From positions 558,001 to 622,000 of the forward strand of contig NC_134678.1 of assembly GCF_024713945.1 (NCBI RefSeq): a stretch of 64,000 nt of DNA, written 5' to 3'. Made by a program: the position numbers and the translations under genes. Under the pieces are notes generated by a model. The model was not told the DNA's origin and did no database searches. It was given only the letters and a program-made list of their open reading frames with translations. Each line of letters opens with the position of its first letter. Positions within the stretch are counted from its first letter, which is position 1. Shown here piece after piece: positions 54,301 to 64,000 of the stretch. Source of the DNA: Dermatophagoides farinae. Taxonomy: Eukaryota; Arthropoda; Arachnida; Sarcoptiformes; Pyroglyphidae.

Positions 54301-57300
54301 CCAACGGTTTTGAATATACAAAAAAAAAAATTTTCATTGCAAAAAAAGACAGATCGATAGATATAATTTATAAATCAATCAATCGGATCGATACAGATGA
54401 CCAAAAAAAAAAAAAAAATGATTTAGAGAGAAACAACCATCATCATCATGATCATTATATGATCCTTAACAAAACAGACAGAAAAAAAACCAAGCATATG
54501 AAATGAGAATCGAAATGATCATCTGGATTTTTTTTATTTTTATCCATCATCCACAACTGAATATAATTAAGGCAACTAACGATTGAAACAAACAAACAAA
54601 ACAAAACACAGCATTAGTTGTTGTTTGTAAGCTAATTTCCATGTTGTCATCATCATCATCATCATCGATAGATGTGTAACCCAAAGTATTAATTAAAAAA
54701 AATGTGAATCGGACACAAACACACAAACATACAGAGAAAAATGATCGACATTTCTCTCTCTCTCTTTGAAAAATAAAAATGTGAATGCATAAATAATGAA
54801 ATAAAAAAAAAAGAAAATGACGATGAAGAAGAAAAAGGGTTAATTTTTTTTTTTTCGCTGTCCATTCGAATTAATTATGATGATGATGGTGAATGAAAAT
54901 TTCAAAAATCATCATCATCAATTCTGTATGTTGAAAGAATTGGGTCCATTGTATTTCGTTTCGTTTTTGTTTTACAATTTCTCTTGCTCAATAGAATCGT
55001 CCAACATAATACCAAAAAAAAAAAAAAAAAACAAACACTATATTGGGAACTAAATAGGTGGAAAATTTCGTTTTCCAAAAACTAACAATTTGATCCAACA
55101 ACAACAATCGATGTGAAGGCAATGAAAAAAAAAATCCATCGAAGCAGCAGCAACCAAACATGACAAAAGGCATGTGACAAAATAATAATGATGATGATGA
55201 TGATGGACGGACAACAACAACAACAAAATCCAAACATAATAGTAAAAACGAAAAAATGGCCGTAAGCAAAAAAAATTTTTTTTTCTTTTCTTGTTCCGTT
55301 CCGTTCTGTTCGATATGAAAACGAATATTTTTGGGGAGAAAAAAAAGACTAAAAAAAATAATAAGAGAAAAAAGAAAGGAAAGACGAAAAAAAGCAAACA
55401 AAACAAAAAAAATCGTGTGCTGCCATCTTAGCGGTTCGATCACTAATTAAAGCACACACACGCAGACATTATTTCACTTTTGGCTGGCTGATTGTTTATT
55501 GATTTTTGTTTGTTTGTTTGTTTTTTTTTTGGAACGAAAAAAAACGAACAAAATAAAGATGATAATCATTAACAAATCTGTTATTGTGGATGTATTCATA
55601 TTTGGAATGTTTTTTCTTCATCACAATATCTGTGAATGAATATAAAATGATAATCGAATTGAATTGAAAAATTCTCAACATCGATCATCATTGATTTGAT
55701 TTGATTGATCGATAAAAAATGTAAAACGACACACACACACAGACACAGACACACACACACACGATTGATAACCATTTCAAATTGAATTTTTTTTTTCAAA
55801 TGATTTGTTATTCATCAAATATTTGATTTTTGTTTTTTTTTTTTTTGATAAAAGCAAAAATCAATTACCATCAATTCATGAAAATAATCATCGATAGATC
55901 GATCAATCGATGATGGTGGGCTTTCTTTCTTTCTTTCGTGAAAACAAATCATTGGAAATGATCATTTTATTTCAAAGAATTTTTTTTTTTGTTTTTTTTT
56001 TGAAATTCATTTTGCGTGCTACTGTTGTTGATATTACTACTAAGATTTCAACCTAATTAATTCCACACTCTTTTCCCCCCAGTGTATGTTTACATTATAC
56101 AATATTGACTGGCCTTTAGGGTCAAATGATGAACAAAAATCAAATTGATGATTGATCGGGGATATATAGAATAAATGAAAAAAGATCATCATCATCATCA
56201 TCATCATCATAATTTCATTTTATATTCATTCAATCGATCGATTGATTGATCGAAATCAGATATTTTTAAAAAAAAACCAGATCAAAGTAGAAAAAAAAAT
56301 CAATAACAAAATTAAAACCAAACCTTAATCCAAAACACACTACACTGAAATAATAAGATTTCCACCTTATTATCATTACCTCGATCATCATCATCGACAT
56401 TCTTGCATGATACATGTCAAAATCATGTTAAAAGTCATGGTCAATTTTGGTATTTAATAATAATAATAAAAAAAACGAAATATCACGATTTAAATAGCCA
56501 TTCATTGTCAAATAGAAATAATGGTGGTCAAACATTGAATCCACTTGAACTTTTAAGCCACAAACTTGACATTGGCCAATGGCCATTGACAAACCAAACA
56601 AATCCACACATTATGGTCAATACGCGCGCGCGTTCGTATTTTCTAAATCTAGAAAACAAAATTAATGCCCAAACACGTTCATCATCATCAGCAATCAGAA
56701 AATTATGCATTTTTTTGGTTCCAAAATCGAAACAAGTTGATTCACTGAATAAACTGGAAAAAATTTACAGAAACAAGATTTTGAAATTTGAATTATAACC
56801 AAAAACCAGAAAACAAAACGCACACAAGTGTAATATCATGTGGTTTTTTTTCAGTATCATGCCGTGTGTATGAGAGTGTATCAAAATCAAAAATGGATCA
56901 TGTGTTTGTGCGTGTTGCTTTTGTTGTCGTTGTTGTTGTTGTTGTCCTTTCTTTTCGCACTCAATTAAAAGTGTCATTAACGATTTTTCCGTCCATTCGT
57001 TTGTTGAATAATAAACCAACTACCAGCAAATGAAAAGGAGAAAAAAAATCAGCATAATAGATCATAATACTTCACATTCATTTCATTTTGTATGTGAATA
57101 ATGGGAAATGAACCAGAACATAACCATAACCACCAACAACACCACCAGAAACATCAGGACATTAAATTGGGTTTCTTTTACACACACAAACACACACACG
57201 CCACCATTATTCAACACTGTGTGTGAGGTGTGAACACCATACTACACACACACACACACAAAAAAAAAAAAACATTGCCCACAACAAAAGATCTAGTTTT

Positions 57301-58591
57301 TTTTTTCTTTCACTCATTGTTGATGATGAATAAACCACGTTCAGATGTTTATAATATATCTATATATATGTCTGAAATATAATAATGACAGCAGCAGCAA
57401 CAATAACAACAACAAGCAGCCCGAGCAGCTTTTCTTTTTTCCCCTTTGTTTCCAGCCCCTTGACTACCAACATCAGACCTTATCATTGAGATTGGTTTGA
57501 ATGCAAATTGATGAAAAGCGAAATTTTTTTTTCTTTTTTTTGGAAGCTTATATCTCTATTGTACGTGTATGACTGGAGTATATTCGATCCATCAAAAAAA
57601 AGGCTCAGTCACATATATACTAATTTCCACATTTTTCTCTCTCTCTCTCTCTTTCTCTCTCTAGAGATTGAATTGTGAACTATTGCAAAATATATCCAGA
57701 TCAGAAATCGAGATCCAAACAACAAAAAAAATGAAATGAAATGAAAGAGAAAACGATCGAGAGGGACCTATTATTCGCTTTTTTGAATCTCAATTCATAA
57801 ATTTGTTTGAAATTGAGAATATCACTGCTGCTGCTGCTGCTGTTCTTGTGGTGTTGTTGTGTGTATCAATGGTTCAAAAATACATACAGCAGTGGTTTTT
57901 AAATAGTGTATATACCTACACACACACAAATGGACAATAATAACCAGTGGATGTAAAATATTTTTTCTTTTGTTTCGTGTATATCACACAGACAACAACA
58001 TCGAAAATAAAATAAAATTTTTGGAACTCTGGAACACCGATAAATCATTCTCTTGAGTATTTATTATGATATAAACAAATAAACAAGAATAAAAATAAAA
58101 ACAAAACAAACATTTGTCATTGACACACACACAAGAATATTCTTGGATGGAAAGATTGTTTGTGATAAAGATTTTTATTTTCAAAAAAATTTTTTTTAAT
58201 CTCATTGTTCTCCGTGTTATTGATATGACAAAAACAAAAACTGAGCAATCATCATCATCATCATCGAGAATCAATGAATGACTAGTTTGGATAAAGAGTT
58301 TGATGATGGTGATTAGTGAATGACAGCACCATGTGCATGTGATCATGGATCATGGATCATTGATCTATACAGAGAGAGAGAGAGATAATCCAATTGTCGA
58401 TATTTAGTACTGACTACTACCCAGTGTGTGTTTTTTTTCGGTGATACACTTGCAAACAAATTGGATCATTTTCATTTTTCTTTATAGCCAAGTACAGAAT
58501 ACAAAGAATTTATATTGGAAAATGGATCTCATATTCACATTCAATAGATGATGATTATAATTAGAAAAATAAATCCATACACACGTACGCA

Positions 58592-58626
<35 letters not shown>

Positions 58627-59849
58627 ATACTTGTTATTATTAATATGAATTTCAAATGAAAACCAAATATATACCTCATAGAGAGAGAGACAGAATTGAC
58701 AAATGTTACCAAAAAAAAACTGAACTAAACTAAATTCAAATTGGTAAATTATTACCAATTTTATTATTATTATTATTATTAGATTAAAGATGCCAGTATA
58801 AATAAACCAGAATTTTTGTCATTAATATTCGTATATGGAAATAAAAAAAAATTCGAGGGTTAACATTGACATTGCTAGTCGAGTAATGTGTAAAGAAAGA
58901 ATATTCATAGCGAGAGAATAAATCGTTCGAATAATCATCATCAGCGATTGATATTTGTATTTTCATTTTTTTTCATTTCAATTCATTTGATTCTCCGGAG
59001 ACCAATGCAAACATATTACCATTACCATCATCATCATCAACATTGTAATGGGGTTCTTTTTTTTATCACTGGTGATTGAGAGAGTTTTATAAAGTGAAAA
59101 CACTTGCTTTTCAGAGAAAAAAATCCATATTTTTTATCGTTTCTCATCATCATTGACATATTTACAAACAAACAAACACACACACACACACAATAATCAT
59201 GATTTACAAACAACAAAAAAAAAGACGAAATGAAATGCTTGTGTCAGATAAACCATATAGACCCATAAGCAGAAGGTATGATGGTGGAAAAAAACCAGTA
59301 TATAACCAAAACAAAACAAATTGAACAACTCAATTTCCATCATTCACCATTGGGTATTGTTTGTTTGTGTGTGTATGTGTGTGTTTGATTGCTTGAATAC
59401 CAGGGACTTGAAAAGAAAAGAGACGAGATTATCTAATAACGATGATGATGATGATGATTGTCAATTAGGTATGTGTGTAACAGGGTGATTTATTTTTTTT
59501 CTGATTCAAAAAATAGCAACAAAACTTGAACAACGACAACAAAAGAAATGGTAAATCGATTGTGTGTGTGTGTGTGTGTGTGATATTAATAGAAAGCAAA
59601 GAAGAAAAAGAATGAAAAAAAACCCGGTAATAATACAATGGAATTAATTTCATGGTTTAATGCGCCAGGGTTTTTCAAATTCATTTCATCAAATCATCAA
59701 ACGATGATGATGATGATTTTTTTTTTGTTTAATCCATACGATCAATAGCAGATTCAATACACACACACACACACACACACGCAAAATATGTTCACAAATA
59801 GATTAGGATTTTTCGTTTAAAAAAAAATTAAATCCGAAAAAAAACTTAC
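54301..59849. other. Long TFAP2 intron, part 4
   Basis: No supported gene. Contents: ATC runs 54649-54666 and 56182-56211; GCTGCCATCTTA at 55419-55430; an unrecognised 131-codon plus frame 56403-56798; GCCAATGGC (an AP-2-type site) at 56575-56583; CT run about 57636-57662; GA run 58371-58384 next to ATCATGG tandem copies 58341-58362; a long CA run 58595-58623; TG run 59562-59581. Confidence 0.45.
58595..58623. repeat. CA/TG dinucleotide microsatellite
   Basis: About 14 uninterrupted CA units, among the longest dinucleotide runs in the window; translated frames across it give Cys-Val repeats. Confidence 0.85.
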
Positions 59850-59888
59850 CTGCCAGGAACAAGACGAATCAAGTGCTAGAAATGACAT
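59850..59888 (-). CDS. TFAP2: Alternative distal first exon of TFAP2 (13 codons)
   Basis: On the minus strand an ATG at 59888 encodes MSFLALDSSCSWQ and ends exactly at a strong donor CAG|GTAAGT in phase 0. Joined to the phase-0 exon at 42434 it gives ...SWQDRRDLVSGG. A known vertebrate TFAP2A isoform starts MSILAKMGDWQ directly followed by DRHDG, so start, Trp-Gln end and junction all correspond. This makes it the probable first coding exon of a long isoform with a 17,415-base intron. It is far too short to be found by ORF length. Recall of the vertebrate isoform is from general knowledge, not a search. Confidence 0.75.
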
Positions 59889-62800
59889 TTTTTTCCCCAA
59901 TTGTTGTTGTTGTTGTTGTTGCTCAATTGTTGTTGTGGTTGAATCAATAGTTTTCAAGAGGCATGCCAGGAAAAAAAATGACCAGATTTTGTTGTTGTTG
60001 TTGTTGTTGTTTTTTCTGTCTCAAAACAACAACATCGATAACAACATGGAGAAAACAAAGGATGGATATGTTCACATTTTTTTGAATTATTTAAAATTTT
60101 AATCAATGATTGGCTAGAGATGATTGATTGATTGATACACACGCACCGCCACAAAACAAATAAATAAACACGAAGAATTATTGATGATGATGATGATAAT
60201 TGCTGGTGTTGAGTGACAAAAAAAAACACACACAGAGAAAAAAACAAAATAAACACTACACACACACTCAAAAAAGAGAAAAAACAATTATAACAAACAA
60301 ACAGACGCGAAAAAAAATTCTTGATTCAATCTTGAACTAATTTTTTTTTGTCAATGACAACAACAACGACGACGACGATAACAGAATTTAAAAAAAAAAA
60401 TTCTTAAAGATTCATGTGCCGAAAAAAAAATTTCAATCGACGATGTTGTTCACTGTTTGAAAGAGTCAGTCACATATACTCAGCAAATAATTGTGACATT
60501 AACAAAAAAAAAAAAATCTTGTTGAAAAACGATGAAATAGATGGATAGATCATCATGAAGATTTATTCTGGTTTTACAGTTTTTTTTTCTATTCTTTTAA
60601 ATGTTTCACATGTACGAATTTTACGCCTTTAGGCGCGTTTCTTCTTCTGGACGACCGTGAATCGATATATGAAAAAAAAAGGAAATGCAAACTTGGTTTT
60701 GACTATATCAATCTACCATTATTATTTGGTTGGAGATTTTTTTCTTTTCAGGTTTCTCTCTCACTAATAAATAAAATGTTGGCGCCCATATTGGATGGAT
60801 GGATGGCTTGTCTTGTCGAATGATGATGACGATGATGATGATGAACGGTGGACACCAGGAAAAAATGTTCTGTGTGTGTGTGTGTGACAAAGAAAAATTA
60901 ATGTTTCTATTCTGGAAATATAGAATTTTAAAGTGAAAAAAATTTTTTTTTCTTTTCAAAATTCCATATCTAAACATCACACACACACACATCACTCGAA
61001 CAAACATGGAGAATTTTTTTTTCTTTTTTTTTTGGTAAACATACACGAATATTTGCATTCATTTATTCCTGTAATTCCTGCGATTCTATCACTGATGTGT
61101 ATGTGTGTGTGTATGTGACACAATAATTCTTGTCGTTTGTCACTTCATATTGCCGTCAATTGCAAACACACATATCGACCGTATTTGAATGGTTGTTGAA
61201 TTTTTGGTTGGAAACAAAAAGCTTTTCAAAAATAAAAAAAAAATACAAAAATTTCACATATTGATGGTGGTTGTAGGTAAGTAACGCCTTAAAATGGATC
61301 CAAAAGGCGGTACCTATACACGGAGTGTTTATCATTGAAAAACACCCTGATCATGGAACAACAAAATTGGAACACACACACACACAGGCACAGATAGACA
61401 GAGTTAAAAACCAGAAAAAGTGCGCGCACATTTTGTGGATGGAATTCAAAACAAAAACAAAAAAAATGAATCGCTGCTAGCAAAAACCCATAGAATTTAG
61501 CTGCTAAAGCAAAAAAAAAAAAAAAAACAGAAACCTAGGGCTTTTTTTTGCAGTTTTTATTTCTTGCCCAAATACTGACTATATATATAATATACACATG
61601 TGATGTGATGATGATGTGCGCGTTTACACAGCAGCATCACAACGGTTATTATATTTGAGACAATCGTCGTTGTTGTTATGCAACTAAAAACCGTTCGTTT
61701 TCATTCTATTTTCTCTCCTTTTTTTTTCTCTTAAATTTTTTTTTTACTCACTTGTTCGTCTCTTTACATGTCGACTATGCACTATTCATCATCATCATCA
61801 TCATCATTATTGGTGCCCGAATCAAAAAAAAAAAAAAAAATGAAATTCATCGCTTCAAGCCAATTTTTATTATCTCTCTCTCTCTCTCTTTGCTATGTCC
61901 CGTGTTCAATGAACCATTCTATTTAGAATAATAATGATAACCGTAATAGGTTTTGGTACCAAACCAAAACGAAAATTCCTGAATTGAATACAAAAAATGT
62001 GAACAAAATATAACGATGAGTGAGAGAGAGAAAAAAGAAATTAAATAGAAAAAATGATTCATTCTGTGAAAAAGCGGAAAAAAATGAATTTTCAAATATC
62101 AATGGATTATCTATGGCTGGATTCCTGCAAACAAAACAAAAAACAAAAAACAAAAAATTTTTTTGTTCAATTTCAATTAATAATGGTGGATCTGATGGTA
62201 GGCGTAATACCATCAGATGATGATGATGATATCATCATCATCATCTGACATCATATGATATTTAGATTTTGCCTATGGCGCACCTCTATAAAAATAAAAC
62301 AAAACTGCACTGACAAAAAAAAAAATACCCGTTTACAATTGGCTGATGGCTTTATACTTGAGGCGGAGTTTATGACACCACAACAATGCACAACACAAAC
62401 ACACACAGCAAACACACACAAAAACAACAGAGACTGCGTTTTCCGACGAATAAATAAAAAAAAAAATAAAAAAAAAAGCTGGCGGCAGAATCTTTGGTTG
62501 CAGAAGAAGAAAAAATTTTTTCCTATTGAAAATGCTAAAAAAAAGCCAAAAGCATCTCGATGGTGATGTTTGGTTCTTGGTCTGGAAAAAAAATTCAATG
62601 ACATTGTCAATTATTGAGAATGGAAAAAAAGAAAAAGAAAGAAATTCCATCAAAATAATTGATACAACTTGATGATGATGATGATGATAGAAAAATTAAT
62701 TAAAATTATTCTCTATCTACGTATACAAATAGGATGAATAATAAACATCTAGGGCAAGAAAAACAGAATCCAGGAACAATACAGGATATTGGATGCAAAA

Positions 62801-63959
62801 CCAAAAAAAAAAAATGATTAAATGGATGGATCCACAATATATATTGGTTGGCTGTGGAAACAATGATTATCTCTCTCTCTCTCTCTCGCTATTGCTCTAT
62901 ATCTCGACGATTTACTATTTTAACCAACCAAATGATATCACAAACACAACAACAATCACAACTGAATGAAATGATGGAAAAAAAGCGAGCAAAAAAAAAG
63001 AGAATGAAAAAGAAAAAAAATTTTGGAAACAACCAAATCATTGGAGAAAGAAATACTGAACTTGGAACTTTTTTTTTCCTCTGGAACGTTGCTGATGATG
63101 ATGATGATGAACAGAAAGAGCAAAATTCAAGCTAAAGCAATCGAATGAGCGATAGAGAGAGACAAATAGCCGGGAGCAAATTTTTCCACCAGAAAAATAT
63201 TCGAAAGAGAACTGGAAAAAGCAAGCAGTGTAGGCAGTACGTACGTATACATCGCTTTTTCCTGGTTCGTTTTTTTTCCATGGATCGGTTCGATGATTGT
63301 AATACGGATTTTTTTTTCGCTCCACTATAACCATCGATTCCCAATTTTCAAAACTCAATTCAAATGTAGTAGAAAACTACTGGTGGAAATGAAAAAAAAA
63401 TCAAAAAAAAAAATAAAAACAGAAAATGATGTTCTACTTGGAGCAAACATTTGTGTGTGTTTGAGCTCCAAAAAGAAAATGGATCTTTCCAACACAAACA
63501 CACACAGAATCCAATCAGGATCTGGTGGATCCACTATCAGAATAATAGAGAAAAAACGTGGGCACTTTCATTTATCATTTATTTGGTGAATGTTGTACCG
63601 TGTTCGTCAAATTGGTGCCAAATGATAATAATGATGATATTTACTTGCTCGCTTGCGATCCATCCAAAGAAATGACATGAAATTGGTCATTTTTTCTTTT
63701 TTTTTAGTGTCACCAACACACACAAACAGAGAGAGATGTTATATAGAGATGATGTTCATTCGTGTTTAGTTTGGCAATGGAATGGAATGAAAATAAAGAA
63801 AAAATCAATCAAAAAAAAAAATGGCAAGAAGCAGCAGCCAGATAAAATTCAGCAGTATACAAGGAAAAAAAATGCATTTTGTCGCTTGTATTTTTTTTTT
63901 CTTTGTTCATTTTCTTCTTTCTATCTCTCGATTCTTGTCGCTGTTTGTTGTCGATTTAG
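59889..63959. other. Upstream flank of the distal TFAP2 exon to the right edge
   Basis: About 4 kb. It should hold the distal TFAP2 promoter. TTG runs lie just upstream of the exon (59902-59921, 59990-60011). Others: CGA run about 60367-60379, TG run 60870-60885, CT run about 61875-61890, a hairpin cluster 62190-62247, CT run 62870-62887. Short frames are all repeat-derived or unrecognised. Confidence 0.45.
62190..62247. repeat. Two overlapping perfect inverted repeats
   Basis: ATCTGATGGTA (62190-62200) pairs with TACCATCAGAT (62208-62218) around a 7-base loop GGCGTAA. Overlapping it, 62214-62247 is a perfect 34-bp palindrome: a 17-base CAG(ATG)n-type arm meets its exact reverse complement. 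The two folds share bases 62214-62218, so they exclude each other. Confidence 0.8.
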
Positions 63960-64000
63960 ATGATGTTCCAAATGATGATGATGATGGCTTCAGGCGTTTC
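63960..64000 (+). other. Possible exon of a gene beyond the right edge
   Basis: A pyrimidine-rich stretch ends TCGATTTAG at 63959, a usable acceptor. The remaining 41 bases read, after two bases, as DVPNDDDDGFRRF with no stop to the edge. The Asp-run style matches coding exons elsewhere in the window. Evidence is only this short piece. Confidence 0.2.

Noticed and set aside
54988-55443. Phe/Leu-rich minus frames of 118-151 codons
   Set aside because: Composition follows poly-A and CAA tracts; no splice sites, family or stable hydrophobic-segment pattern.
56380-56400. Seven-codon minus-strand piece (MSMMMIE) ending in a phase-0 GAG|GTAATG donor, a possible fourth TFAP2 first exon
   Set aside because: Donor is weak and the peptide is an ATC-repeat translation with no counterpart in other AP-2 proteins.
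43060-64000. Search for transposons, tRNAs, rRNAs, CRISPR arrays
   Set aside because: No transposase or reverse-transcriptase motifs, no terminal repeats around a coding body, no tRNA B-box fold and no regularly spaced repeats with unique spacers were seen.

Overview
The window reads as nuclear DNA of a small-genome arthropod. It is strongly AT-rich, full of short A/T runs and ATC/GAT, CA/TG and CAA microsatellites, and its genes carry many introns of only about 60-85 bases. The gene set is plainly metazoan: fused CAD, TFAP2, FAM91A1, RMC1, a Src-family kinase and a tetraspanin. An acariform (astigmatid) mite fits best. That placement is an inference from gene style and composition, not from a diagnostic marker.

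Bases 1-36,000 are gene-dense. In order: the myristoylated N-terminus and SH3 domain of a Src-family kinase (minus, runs off the left edge); GPKOW, a G-patch/KOW splicing factor (plus); an LPCAT3-type MBOAT acyltransferase (minus); CCDC134 (minus); a cationic amino-acid transporter (plus); an EF-hand-containing PPP phosphatase whose reading frame is broken near its end (minus); a three-finger C2H2 protein (plus); a secreted/type I membrane protein with SUEL-lectin, CUB and sushi modules (plus); FAM91A1 (minus); a probable TTI2 (minus); RMC1 (plus); the pyrimidine enzyme CAD (minus); BSDC1 (plus); and a tetraspanin-like protein (plus). Exon structures were built by hand from splice sites and phase. 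Most give totals divisible by three and family-typical lengths (RMC1 656 aa, CAD 2249 aa, LPCAT3 480 aa, FAM91A1 814 aa).

Bases 37,173-59,888 appear to be one AP-2 transcription factor gene (minus). Its shared 3' exons encode the helix-span-helix DNA-binding and dimerisation region. Three separate first exons, all ending in phase 0, can supply the N-terminus: an Asp-rich one next to the body (38,552-39,007), a Gln/Asn/His-rich one (42,748-43,059), and a 13-codon one about 17 kb upstream (59,850-59,888). The last resembles the start of a known vertebrate TFAP2A isoform. The proximal exon skips the large exon carrying the PPxY activation motif, so the locus is predicted to make AP-2 proteins with different activation domains. 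The 17.4-kb intron and flanking DNA to 64,000 hold no other convincing gene, only microsatellites, a few hairpins and scattered YY1/PHO-like motifs.

Several genes are in membrane and endosomal traffic (FAM91A1, RMC1, possibly BSDC1), but they look like ordinary neighbours, not a functional cluster. I saw no rRNA, tRNA, CRISPR array, transposon coding region or viral gene.
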